Below, piece after piece: positions 30,480 to 41,089 of a DNA stretch of 64,000 nt. A program made the position numbers and the translations under genes. The number at the start of each line of letters is the position of its first letter. Positions within the stretch are counted from its first letter, which is position 1. Source of the DNA: Rugalucina vietnamica (lineage: Eukaryota > Mollusca > Bivalvia > Lucinida > Lucinidae); NCBI GenBank assembly GCA_964017185.1, contig OZ024878.1:13153351-13217350 (forward strand). Direction: 5' to 3'. Below the pieces are notes generated by a model. That model was not told the origin of the DNA. It saw only the letters and a program-made list of their open reading frames with translations, and searched no databases.

Positions 30480-31204
30480 TACGTTTTGCGTTTTTTTATG
30501 TACTGAATATATTTACCTTCAGAATAACTGTTTCTAAGTCATCCAAATGAGCACTTGTTCTCTTCTGAAACAAAATGTAACATAACGTAACGGAACAAGA
30601 ATTATCTATACTACTTAAAGAACGAATTGTACGATTTCACTCGAAAACGATATATTTTACAGGTGTAATTCGATACGAAAATGTAAATTATTGCCCGCAT
30701 TGATAATTTTACTCTAAGTTTATTAAGTTAATTTTCATTTTCTAAATATTTTGATACAAAGGGTGTGGTTTATATTAAATTCTCCCAACTTCCTTTGGTT
30801 GGGTATAATAACACGGCCTAGCCGAACTGCCTCTATCGGTCATTTTGGTCACCGTGCGTAGGTCGTGTATACCACTCAGGTGAATACAGCCGAAACTGGC
30901 ATTGTGTTCATGCATGCTTGGTGTGACTTTGTATGTGCAATCGAGAGTTCATAATTTGCACCCCTTAATCGTAAATTGATATATCGTCAGGAACATATCA
31001 GTTGTAAAAAGTATTAGATTTAAGTTCACGCGACAAGTTCAGGTCGTTACAGGCTCGGTCTTGGTGTATAGACTTAACCATACACCGCGCCTACTCCAAT
31101 ACGTCACATATTGTTTACATCTAAGTTTCCTAAAATAGAATATTCATGTAATAAGAACAATGGTTACGCGTAAAGTACATGGGTGTGCGCTATGGACTGG
31201 ACAT
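30480..31204 (+). repeat. Repeat units R2 and R5, copy 2
   Basis: Contains the pair of R2 (30603-30795) and R5 (30905-31204). The R5 part is not interrupted by LINE-A and gives its empty site at about 31129-31133. R5 continues at 31405-31720 beyond a SINE. Confidence 0.75.
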
Positions 31205-31403
31205 TTTTTTTATTCATTTTACGTCCCTTCCAAGATTATTTCAGCTCATATGAGACGGGCCAATCAGTAGGTGGGGCGAAAACCGGAGTACCCGGAGAAA
31301 AACCACCTGGCACACCCGCAAGCGGAACATGGCTTGTCCCACATGTGAATTCTGTCCCGAGCGAGGCGCGAACCCACAACGGTGAGATGATCGAATGATC
31401 AAG
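31205..31403 (-). mobile_element. tRNA-derived SINE, 5'-truncated (SINE-1 family)
   Basis: Minus-strand copy of the SINE seen whole at 37337-37571: CAAGATTATTTCAGCTCATA, GAGACGGGCCAATCAGTAGG, CTGGCACACCCGCAAGC. The tRNA-like head is missing beyond GATGATCGAATGATC. The flanks CTGGACATTTTT (31196) and CTGGGCATCTTT (31404) look like a target duplication, and R5 copy 1 (about 11214: CTGAACATCTTT) shows the empty site. The 71-aa and 87-aa frames across it are not genes. Confidence 0.85.
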
Positions 31404-31977
31404 CTGGGCATCTTTAATCGATAAAAGAATAAAATTAAAAGATTCTGATAATGAAGTTGACTAAACACGGGTCCATGCCCTCTGTACTGGCGAGCCAGGC
31501 TCATACATGATCATGTATCAAAGCATTCCAGTTTACGTAAGTATAAAATTGATGTTTCGATTCGTGTAGAAGAGGTCCAACGATCAAACCATAGGCTCGG
31601 TATTTTTCCTTGTATGGTTCTTTGGTTAATTCTTAATGTCCTAGACAGTTGTTTTCATCATGTCAAAACGGAAACACTGGGATCAAACCTGCAATCGCTT
31701 TGGCGGTTTAGTGGTATCACAACAATAGCTTCTCAACACACCTGAGACCACAAAATGTGCTTTTTAAGCTGGTGTTGATAATAGACATTTTTCACTTTTG
31801 AACGTAAATGTTGCTGGCGCGTGCGGTTACGATTTTTGGTGTGATGGGGGACGACTCGTGAGGGCATATTTGAGACGATGACGAGGGGCTATATGAAGAA
31901 TTACTTGGTCAAAACTACCAATAGCCTAACGGAGACCAATTAAACAAGACAGGCAAAAAAGAAATAGTCCACGACGT

Positions 31978-32048
31978 ATTACTCTGTAGCTCAGTAGGTA
32001 GCATGTATGGAATAAAACTAAAAGGTCCTGTGTTCGATTCCGGCTAAG
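31978..32048 (+). other. tRNA-like segment inside R7
   Basis: TGTAGCTCAGTAGGTAGC resembles an A box and D arm, and TGTGTTCGATTCCGGC a B box and T arm. The acceptor and T stems do not pair properly, so this is a tRNA relic or SINE head rather than a functional tRNA. Its partner is at 39205-39275 (minus). Confidence 0.6.
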
Positions 32049-32116
32049 ACAAAAATTCTTTTTCTATTCTTAATTGCTTCCTTTTTTCGCCCCTGTGACA
32101 ATAAAGCTTAGAAAAT

Positions 32117-32147
<31 letters not shown>

Positions 32148-32390
32148 AATGCAAAAATCACAATGTAATACTAAAATCGTTAATTTGTGGATGAAAGTGT
32201 GTAGTGAGAAGGCAGTCCGCACGTATAGGTTTTTCACTAAGTCTTGTTGTTTTTTCACCGATTTAAGCCGGTAGCTTGATCGTAATCGGCAGAAGAGCGG
32301 ACCCGCGACCGATCCACACGTCAACATTTATTTTCTGAAGGCTGGTACAGATAATGCGGCTAGGATAAGTTGATCGCCTCTAATGACTTA

Positions 32391-32603
32391 GCGGCCCCCG
32401 TGGCCGAGCGGTTAAGAGCGCTGTTTCTTAATCAGCCGTTCAACTCACCGCTGTGTCTTGTGTGTGTTCTAGCTGACCACATATGATACAAGCCAAGTTC
32501 AACTTGCGGGAGTGCCGGGTGTTTTTTCTTAGGGTACTCACGTTTTCACTCCACCTACTGATTGGTGAGCTGAAATAATCTTGAAAGGGACGTAAAAGTG
32601 AAC
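32391..32603 (+). mobile_element. tRNA-derived SINE-1, near full length
   Basis: Starts GCGGCCCCCGTGGCCGAGCG with GGTTAAGAGCGCTG (a tRNA-Ser/Leu-like A box) and runs to the conserved tail (TGATTGGTGAGCTGAAATAA, TTGAAAGGGACGTAAAAG). It is inserted in R7; the inverted R7 copy at about 38790-38830 lacks it. Confidence 0.8.
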
Positions 32604-33069
32604 TAAAATGCGCAAGACAATAAATCAAATAGTATAGTGTACATGTTCACATACATGTATAACTGTGTTTATTAGATGTAAAACTACAGTTTCACGTGCT
32701 GTCTCGTGAGCGAACATAATTCATTCTGTTTATATTTCAAACAGATTATCAGCTTGATGTCGAAGTTTTGTTCATTCGACAGTCATCTGCATGCCATACG
32801 AAGTGCGATGGAGGCAACATCCTACATGTAGCTACATTACGCCAAGCCACACCAGTCAACTAATTTTGTTTATTGTAAACCTTCAACAGTAATTCAGCCA
32901 TATCCAGTGTGCTGGTTATGATGTAGTAAATTAATTTGGCAAGACATAAGTTTTCTTTTTGATCCATATTTATTCTGTGTTCATTGTATGCGTGTTGTTT
33001 ACCTGTATGAATTCAAACAAATATGATTAAAATCAAACTAACACAATATTATTGAAGTGCAAAAGTGTT

Positions 33070-33200
33070 TCCATAAAGCACTCCATATCGTAGTGGTTCA
33101 GTCAGTCGCCTCGTAAAACGGGCCGCGCGTTCAATCCAACGCGTTACTCCGTCTTTCGGGCGAGACCAGGGTCCAGTATGTAAATAGTTGTTATTTCCAC
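33070..33200 (+). mobile_element. Probable tRNA-derived SINE fragment
   Basis: ATCGTAGTGGTTCAGTCAGT resembles an A box and GCGCGTTCAATCCAACGC a B box. It is diverged and the tail is not defined. Confidence 0.5.
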
Positions 33201-33495
33201 GTGAGACCCCGAATATTCCTCGTTATATGGTTTACATTAAGCGTGCATGATGGAATATAAATGTTTTTTTTTTCTTGTAGGCGCAAGTAACATTTTTCTT
33301 ATAGGCGCGAGTAACATCGGACAAGGTTTGCTATCAGTTAAAATCTAATCAGGACCCAGAATTACACTACGCTCTCCTTAGTGAGGATGTGAAATTTAAT
33401 TGTATCGATTCCAGGTCCTTCTATTGTTACTTGATCACAGATAAGGGTCTGATTGTGCTCATTTCTGATCATAATTTCGTTTTAATACAATTTTC

Positions 33496-33680
33496 GGCCC
33501 GTTCAAGATTATTTTAGTTCATATGAGACGGATAAATCAGTAACAAGGTGTGTGTGTGTGGGGGGGGGGGGGGGGGGGGGGGCAGGGGAGAACCCTGAGA
33601 AAACGACTTGGCACACCCACAAGCAGAATTTGGTTTGTGTCACATGTGATTGTAAGACTGATCAATTGGGCAGCAACCTA
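33496..33680 (-). mobile_element. SINE-1 fragment with internal (GT)n and G24 run
   Basis: CAAGATTATTTTAGTTCATA, GAGACGGATAAATCAGTAAC and TGGCACACCCACAAGCAGAA match 37337-37571. A GTGTGTGTGTG tract and an uninterrupted G run (about 33559-33582) have expanded in the middle. The Gly-rich frames here are artefacts. Confidence 0.75.
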
Positions 33681-33994
33681 CGACGAAGTGTTCATTGTCT
33701 TGGTGATGGATGTTGCCAAAGCGATATTGCTTTTTTCAATTACTCCATTTTATCACATGTTGTGTGATGTTGCATCAATCTTTGCTATAAGGACTTTTGT
33801 TGTATCGCAGGCATTTACGATGGTGCTTATACTGATAGACAATTCCTGAATATACATATTCATGTACAGTATATCACGCAGACATTTGACGTGCTCAATT
33901 TACCGGCTTTTTATATGTAAACAAACGAAACGACATCCGTGAACCTAATATTGTGTTGTGTTTAGCTGTTGAAGTTTTGTCCCACGGCCCCTCG

Positions 33995-34031
<37 letters not shown>
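33995..34031. repeat. Poly(A) run of about 37 bp
   Basis: Homopolymer A following CCCACGGCCCCTCG. Possibly the tail of a retroposed sequence, but no upstream element was recognised. Confidence 0.9.
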
Positions 34032-34033
<2 letters not shown>

Positions 34034-34074
34034 TTTTATCAAGCAGGATCAGTTATCAAACCACATTGCTGCTT

Positions 34075-34235
34075 GACAAGCCGAAATCAGTTAGTGTTAA
34101 CGGCATGTGTTCGTCCTTTTAAACCAGGGACCGCGGGTTTGATCCCGGGATCCTTAAGTCTGTCGGATGATACTATAAACTGATGTCTCGTTTCCATATA
34201 ACCTTTGGTGTTGGATTAACGTTAAACCTCAAATC
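34075..34235 (+). mobile_element. tRNA-derived SINE fragment
   Basis: GCGGGTTTGATCCCGGGATC is a clear B box. The following CGGATGATACTATAAACTGA and GTTGGATTAACGTTAAACCT match the tail style (GGATGA-GACG-TTAAAC) of invertebrate SINEs known to me. The A box is weak. Confidence 0.6.
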
Positions 34236-34516
34236 AACAGACCAATTAAATTTATTATTTACGTAAATTCTGATTGAGTAAGAAGCTTATGTGCATTTAT
34301 GCTCGCCCGGTTCCGGACGCAAAAATGCCCATAGGAGTAAGGTTAAGAATGATCAAGGTGTTGTACTCCTTCGTCAGCATGTGTAATACATGTGCACTAA
34401 AATGGTGCCGTGTATCTTGACGCTAGCATAACAAAACCTTAACAAGCAATATACAGTGTTTTTAAAGTTGTAAAAAATGAAAATTTTCAGTTCAACATTT
34501 TTATCTTTTTATTTTG

Positions 34517-34590
34517 CTCAAAACATAGATTGTTGGTACACGCTAAAACTGCCTCGCAGAGGCGGTTCTAACGAGTACTCACAACCTGTG
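34517..34590. repeat. Hairpin of the TCTAACGTGTAC family
   Basis: AAACATAGATTGTTGGTACA and its inverted partner near GTACTCACAACCTGTGTTT flank CTGCCTCGCAGAGGCGG. The inverted repeat is imperfect, about 33 bp per arm. Confidence 0.75.
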
Positions 34591-34599
34591 TTTATAGAT

Positions 34600-35373
34600 G
34601 CATGGGCATCCTAAGTTGACCTTTCCGTAAAATAGGTCAATATCATCCCTGGGTCATGATTTAGGCCATGTATAAACTTTGTAGATGCTTAATGCCAAGT
34701 TTCCAAATCATAGGCCTACTGGTTCTGAAGAATATTTTAAAGGTTTTTGCAGTTTATAGCCATGGCGGCCATTTATACAATCTTTCGTTACCTTTCCATG
34801 AAGTGTGGCTTTGATCGGCCATGCGGTTGCAGAGATGTTTGAATATTTTGGTCATATGAATGTATATAGCCCCCGGATAGGAGCAGACAAACCTTTGGGG
34901 ACTAAATGTTTTCATGAACATAAATCTTCAGTACCTTTGCATGCTCATCGCGAATTTCCACCCATTTAATTACATTTAACTTATTTTCCCCATTTAAATG
35001 CATGGGCGACCTAAGTTGACCTTGCCATTAAATAGGTCAAGGTCATCCCAGCATTATGATGTATACCAACTTTGTATAACTCTATTGCCTGATGCTTCAA
35101 ACTTAGTTTCAAAATCATAGGACTTCTGGTTCTGGGAAGAAATTGTTTTAAAGGTTTTTGCTATTTATAGCTATGGCGGCCATCTTAGTCATGTGACCTG
35201 GGTCATTTATGCAAACTTTAGTTCCCCCTTCCTAAGAATGCTCCGCAAGAAGTTTAACTTTGGTTTGCCATTTGGTTTCAGAGGAGAATATCATGGAAAT
35301 TGTTGACGGACGACGTCGGGCGGACGACGGGGAATGGTCATCGCTTTTTGAGCCGAAGTGCTCATGTGAGCTT
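34600..35373 (-). mobile_element. AGCTCACCTGAGC element with head (C)
   Basis: Minus orientation. The head lies at 35310-35373 (GAGCCGAAGTGCTCATGTGAGC on the plus strand, after a GGACGACG stretch). Internal units carry GGCGGCCATCTTAGTCATGT and AGGTCAAGGTCATCCCAGC. The tail is not clear. The frame at 35260-35454 is an artefact. Confidence 0.75.
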
Positions 35374-36374
35374 AAAATAGGTATACCCATGCATACCAAA
35401 GTCTTGCTGTATAAAAGTGTGGTTCATGGGGTATTCACGGACATGTTATCCTGATATGGATAACCGACCATGCTCGAAATGACTTGAAATATATCAAAAC
35501 GTTGTAAATCGTAGAATAAAAGACTGCACATAAAATTAAAGATCAACTTATGTTTCAAATCGTAAATCATGCCATGTATACATGTATAAAGTTTTCTGTG
35601 CGTTCACGAAAAACACGTGAAAATGTAGCTTAGCAGAACCAATGTAAGTATATACATAAGCCAGTACGTAAAATGTCACATGGCGATAACAAATAGTTGA
35701 TATTGGTTTTTCCCACCAACAGTTATGGTCATATGAAGCCGGGACCTCGGTTTATCGAACGAGCGACGCCTAGTTATACACACGAGTGTCTAAAATAATC
35801 AAATTCTGCATTGGAAGCTGTTAAAATGGAGGCATTTTATTCGCGCCAAGCATTTGTAAAACCGACTCGCATTGAACGAGAAACGCATCTTTAATGGCAA
35901 ACATGATAAGTTATATATATAAATGATGCGATTTTAGAAAATATTTCGTGTCAAAGGTCACTTCTGGTTCCTTGTTCCATCAGAATTAGATAGTTTAAGG
36001 GAAAGACCACAATTTTCATTTTTAGGCGTTTCCTTCTCGCGCTCAACCTGCGAAACTAGTCAAATGTTCTTATTAAAATCATTTTGTACCTGTCATATAT
36101 CAACTTGCCATGTGATTTTAATAGGCGACTGAGTCACTGCGAGACAAAGTCCTCTACGGAACGTGTTTGCGTGAGTGTGTGTTTGTGAGAGTGTGTGTAT
36201 GCGCGCTTAACATTCAGAATATTGTTGTCCTGTTCTAGGGTTAAGCAAGGTTCGCAGCACGTTTGATGAGCTGGCTAGCCTGTACTCCGATTCACTTCGT
36301 GACCTCGCTCCTTTTCTGTGTATGGAGAGGTCTAACAGAATACCGATGGAAATATTCCGTCTAGCAGCACGTAA
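35374..36374. other. No gene recognised
   Basis: Unclassified sequence with a GT-rich patch at 36165-36205 and a fragment at about 35945-36005 related to 15100-15190 and 28440-28530 (AAAGGTCACTTCTGGTTCC). Confidence 0.4.
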
Positions 36375-36907
36375 TGAAAATCAGAGGACCAATGGTCCTG
36401 TAAACGCTCACCGGATACCTAGTTGTCACTTTTTTCCCAATGTAAAAGCCTAAGTTTCCAAAATTGACCTTGCCGCTTAACAGGTCAAGGTCATCGCAGG
36501 TTCATCATTTTATCAAACTATGATGGACTGAAGCCATCGATGCTACATACCAAGTTTCGTGAAAATCAGCCTGCCGGTTCTGGAGAAGAAGATTTTGAGT
36601 GTTTTTTTTTTCCATATACGGAATTTTCGTCCCCCCTTACCCATGGATGCTCCACATGAAAATTTCTCAGTGATTAGCCCAGCGGTTTCAGAGATGAAGA
36701 TGCTATGGACAACAGACTTGCCAAGGTCAAGAGATGACCTTGACCTAAATTAATCACATTCCTTCTTCTACTCCATTAGTTATCTGCATCTACCACTTTT
36801 CAGGTCTCAGGCTGCAATCATTTTTAAAAATCCATAGTTTTCACTTTTTCCCATGTAAAAGCCTCTGTTTCCAAAATTGACCTTTCCGTAAAATGGGTAA
36901 AGGTCAT

Positions 36908-37087
36908 GCGCGGATCCAGAGGGGGGGGGACCGGGGATCCGCCCCCCCCCCCCCTAGAATCTGAAAAAATACCTAAAAAAGGTAATTTTGGGAGTTTTGG
37001 GGGGTTGGACCCCCCCCCCTCGTCTGCAACAATATTTTACCATTTTGGTTGGACCCCCTCTCGTAAAAATGTCTGGATCCGCAAATG
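36908..37087. mobile_element. 180-bp MITE with GGATCC ends
   Basis: GCGCGGATCCAGAGG at the left and GTCTGGATCCGC at the right are inverted. The interior is rich in G and C runs. The flanks AAGGTCAT at 36900-36907 and 37088-37095 form an 8-bp duplication, which suggests hAT-type transposition. It is inserted in the AGCTCACC element (D). The Pro/Gly frame 36906-37088 is an artefact of the runs. Confidence 0.75.
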
Positions 37088-37336
37088 AAGGTCATCCAAG
37101 GGTCATCATTTTATCAAATTATGATGGGCTGGAGTCATCGATGCTACATGTATACCGAATTTCGTGAAAATCGGCCTGCCGGCTCTTTGAGTGGGTTTAG
37201 CCATATATGGGCGTGGCGGCCATCTTGGTCATGTTATCCAAATTTCACAAACAAACTTTCGTTCCCCCTACCCATAGATGCTCCTCATAGAATTTCACTT
37301 TGATTGGCCAAGCGGTTTCAGAGATGAAGATTTTTT

Positions 37337-37571
37337 TTATATTCAGTTAAACGTCCCTTTCAAGATTATTTCAGCTCATATGAAACGGGCCAATCAGTAA
37401 ATGGGGCGAAAACGGGAGAATCCCGAGAAAAACAACCTGGCACACCCGCAAGCAGAACTTGGCTTGTCTCACATGTGGCCAGTGCGGGGCGCGATCCTAC
37501 ACCAGACACAGCGGTGAGATGATCGAGTGATTAAGAAACAGCGCTCTCAACCGCTCGACCACGGGGGCCGC
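37337..37571 (-). mobile_element. tRNA-derived SINE-1, full length
   Basis: On the minus strand the head GGCGGCCCCCGTGGTCGAGC (A-box region GGTCGAGCGGTTGAGAGCG) is followed by a B-box-like GTAGGATCGCGCCCC, the conserved body and a T-rich end at 37329-37337. ATGAAGATTTTT flanks both sides (about 37325 and 37572) as a target duplication. It is nested in element D. Confidence 0.9.
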
Positions 37572-38689
37572 CATGAAGATTTTTGAAAAGTGTGCATGAA
37601 CAACAGACTGGCCAAGGTCAAGAGATGACCTTGACCTAAATTAATTACATACTTACATCTACTCCATTAGTTGTCTGCATCTTCCTTTTTTCAGGTCTCA
37701 GGCTGCAATCGTTTTCGAAAAATCCATAGTTTTCACTTTTTCCCATGAAACAGCCTGTTTCCAAAATTGACCTTGCCGTAAAACAGGTCAAGGTCATCCC
37801 AGGGTCATAATTTTATCAAATTATAATGGGCTGGAGTCACTGATGCTTACATACCAAGTTTCGTAGAAATCGGCCTGCCGGTTCTGCAGATGAACAATTT
37901 TGAGTGGTTTTTACCATATATGTTCATGGCGGCCATCTTTGTCATGTGACTCGGATTCGTTCCCCCTATCCATGTATGCTCCACATGAAATTTCAACTTG
38001 ATTGGCCAAGCGGTTTCAGAGATGAAGATGTATGAAAAGTGTGTATGGAAAACAGGCTGGCCAAGGTCAAGAGATGACCTTGACCTAATTTAATCACATA
38101 CCTTCATCTACTCCATTAGTTGTCTGCATCTACCTCTTTTCAGGTCTCTAGCTGCAATCGTTTTCAAAACAAATTCCATAGTTTTCACTTTTTCCCATGT
38201 AAAAGCCTATGTTTCCAAAATTGACCTTGCCGTCATCCCAGGGTCATCATTTTGTCAAACTTTGACGGGCTGGAGTCACTGATGGTAAATACCAATTTTC
38301 GTGGAAATCGGCACGCCGGTTCTGGAGAAGAAGATTTTTGAGTGGTTTTTACCATATATGGGCGTGGCGGCCATCTTAGTCATGTGACATGGATTTCGCG
38401 ATCAAACTTGAAATGCCGCTACTACAGCATGCATACTACAAGAGAATAAATGAGGATCATACAGAAAGCATGTGGCTTGCAAAAATCATCTAAAATTCGT
38501 AATTATCGCACTCGATATGGCTGAAATACTGTTGAAGGCTTACAAAACCTCAAATTATTAGTATGGCTATGCATAATGTAGTTAGGTTATCGCACTTATG
38601 ACATGCAGATGGCTGTTGAATGGGATCAAAACGAAACATCAACCAAATAAACCCCACCAAGCTTTCGAGTATCTGTTTGAAATACATGT

Positions 38690-39480
38690 ATAAACATGCC
38701 AAATGAATTATGTTCGCTCACGAGACAGCACGTGAAACTGTAGTTTTTATACCTTATAAATATACATATGTCTGTACAGGTACACTATACTATTTGAGTT
38801 AGTGCCTTACGTCCGCGGAAAACATTTAAAGTCATTCAGGGTGGCTTACTTATCCTAGCCACATTATACCTGTACAAGCCTTCAGAATATGAACATTTTT
38901 AAGTCCCCAAGAAAGAAATATTGACGTGAGGGTCGCTCAAAGATCAGCTCTTCTACAAAAAAAAAAAAAAAAAAAAAAAAAAAAACACGATCGAGCTGTC
39001 GGTCGATTTCAATAGGTTAAAAGTCAACAAGAGAGAAACATTAATGTGAGGTGCCGTCTCGCGCTTCATTTAAGTATTTTATGCACAAGGGCATTTCCTG
39101 ATTTTTGCATTCGCCAATAAATATAATCAGCTGATAATACATTTTTTTATTTCCATAGCTTTATTGTCACAGAGGAGACAAATAAAGAAAAGAAAAAAAA
39201 AGCGGTCCGACTAGGACTCGAACACAGATTCTTTCGTTTTGAATCCTAGCTTGCTACCTACTGAGCTAGAGAGGTAGACGTTCTACACTATAACATTTAT
39301 TGCGTGTCTTATTTAATTCGTCTCCGTTGGGCTGTTGGTAGTTTTGACTGTGTAATTCTTCATATTGCCCCTCGTCTTAGTCTCACATATGCCCTCACGA
39401 GTCATCCCCCATCACACAGAAAGTCGTAACCGCACGCACCAGCAGCATTTACGTTCAAAAGTGAAAAATGTCTAGTATTG
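38690..39480 (-). repeat. Dispersed repeat R7, copy B (inverted relative to 31740-32760)
   Basis: Reverse complement of R7 copy A, without the SINE. It contains an A29 run at 38957-38985, an A-rich run near 39195, and the tRNA-like segment at 39205-39275. Confidence 0.7.
39205..39275 (-). other. tRNA-like segment inside R7 copy B
   Basis: On the minus strand TCTAGCTCAGTAGGTAGCAA and CTGTGTTCGAGTCCTAGTC resemble the D arm and T arm of a tRNA. Stem pairing is poor, so it is not called a functional tRNA. Confidence 0.6.
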
Positions 39481-39716
39481 ACTCTGCATTTCAATTATCA
39501 CATACCAAGGTTAACACCCTTCACTGTTATCTATGGATTGTACGGCCAAGGGCATATTGCTATTGTTTTTATGGAACTTTTGTATTAGTTGAATCATTGC
39601 TAAACGCCCCAGTCAACACAAAAGCTATGTTCATGTCGGGACGCTGCTTCCAGATTATGGGACGTCTATAGTTACTTTCATAGTTTCACATATGGGTTGT
39701 CTGATGAATTATTAGC

Positions 39717-40866
39717 TCACCTGAGCCGAAGGCTCCACCTGAGCCGAAGGCTTAAAGTATACCAATCGGTCCGGCGTCCGTCCGTCCGTCGTCGTCGTCC
39801 ATCGTCGTCCACAATTTCAAAGATCTTTATCTCTGAAACCGCTCGGCCAATCAAAGTGAACTTTTATGTGGAGCATCCATGGGTAAGGGGAACGAAAGCT
39901 TGTTCGCGAAATCCGGGTCACATGACAAAGATGGTAAAAACCACTCAAAAAATCTTCTCCAGAACCGGCAGGCCAATTTTCACGAAACTTGGTATGTAGC
40001 ATTTGTTACCTCAGCCCATCATAGTTTGTTCAAATGATGACCCTAAGATTACCTTGACCTATTTTACGGCAAGGTCAATTTCAGAAACATAGGCTTATAC
40101 ATGGGAAAAAGTCAAAATTATTGATTATTTGAAAACTATTGCAGCCTAAGACCTGAAAAGTGGTAGATGCAAACAACTGATGGAGTAGATAAATGTGTGT
40201 GATTAATATAGGTCAAGGTCATCCCTTGACCTTGGCCGGTCTGTCGTCCATACACACTTTTCAAAGATCTTCTTCTCTAAAACCGCTTGGCCAATCAAAG
40301 TGAAATTTTATGTGGAGCATCCATGGGTAGGTGGAACGAAAGTTTGATCGTAAAATCTGAGTCACATGACCAAGATGGCCGCCACGCCCATATATGATTA
40401 AAACACTAAAAACTTTCTTCTCCAGAACCGGCGGGCCGATTTTCACGAAACTTGGTATGTAGCATTTGGGATGTCAGCACATCATAGTTTGATCAAATGA
40501 TGACCGTAGGATGACCATGACCTATTTTACGGCAAGTCAATTTTGTACATGGGAACAAGCGAAACTTATGGATTATTTGAAAATTATTTCAGCCTGAGAC
40601 CTGAAAAGAGGTAGATGCAAACAACTAATGGAGTAGATGAATGAGTGCGATAATTATAGGTCAAGGTCATTCCTTGACCTTGGCCGGTCTGTCGTCCATA
40701 CACACTTTTCAAAGATCTTCTTCATAGAAACCGCTTGGCCAATCAAAGTGAAATTTTATATAGAGCATCCATAGCTAGGGGGAACGAAAGTTTGATCGTG
40801 AAATCTGGGTCACATGTCCAAGATGGCCGCCACGCCCTTATATGGTAAAACCACTAAAAATCTTCT
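39717..40866 (+). mobile_element. AGCTCACCTGAGC element with head, 3' cut by LINE-B (B)
   Basis: Starts TTAGCTCACCTGAGCCGAAG with a partial duplication of CACCTGAGCCGAAGGCT and a CCGTCCGTC-rich stretch. Internal units of about 430 bp follow (CCAATCAAAGTGAA, GATGACC, AGACCTGAAAAG). It stops abruptly at CTTCTTCTA, where LINE-B begins. Confidence 0.75.
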
Positions 40867-40984
40867 TCTAGTTAAGTTTAAACATATTTTATTGCAACTT
40901 TTTACATGTACATGTATGCAATGGGGTTGGGCCACAAGTTCTTCCAGCATTAGTTACGGCCCTCTCCTAAACAAATAGCACTAG

Positions 40985-41018
40985 CACGTAAATATATAAA
41001 TAAATAAATAAATAAATG
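40985..41018. repeat. (TAAA)n short repeat in LINE-B 3' UTR
   Basis: TATATAAATAAATAAATAAATAAATG-type tract; about six repeats of the tetranucleotide. Confidence 0.9.
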
Positions 41019-41089
41019 AGTTGAGTGTCCCCCAGAAGTCCGTGGCTGGCGGATCAATAGTTATCGTGTATTAGTATACTGTACTGTGT

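Larger units (their letters stand above)
31740..32760 (+). repeat. Dispersed repeat R7 with tRNA-like segment, copy A
   Basis: Inverted relative of 38690-39480. Shared blocks are GACATTTTTCACTTTTGAAC, TATGAAGAATTAC...GTCAAAACTACCAA and TAGCTCAGTAGGTAGC. It contains poly-A/AAAAG tracts at about 32117-32148 and is interrupted by a SINE at 32391-32603. No ORF. Confidence 0.7.
36375..38410 (-). mobile_element. AGCTCACCTGAGC element, tandemly expanded copy (D)
   Basis: Minus orientation. The tail is at 36375-36420 (read on minus: GGTGAGCGTTTACAGGACCA). About four units of roughly 450 bp are marked by TTTCCAAAATTGACCTTGCC at about 36450, 36870, 37758 and 38213. The head is missing beyond about 38410. 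It is interrupted by a MITE (36908-37087) and a SINE (37337-37571). Confidence 0.75.

Noticed and set aside
31183-31504. 71-aa plus and 87-aa minus frames
   Set aside because: Both run through a SINE-1 copy and match its other copies at nucleotide level.
31978-32048. Functional tRNA gene
   Set aside because: A-box and B-box-like parts exist, but acceptor and T stems do not pair and the same sequence recurs inside a dispersed repeat.
36906-37088. Gly/Pro-rich frame of 60 aa
   Set aside because: It coincides with the G/C-run MITE; no domain, no conservation expected.
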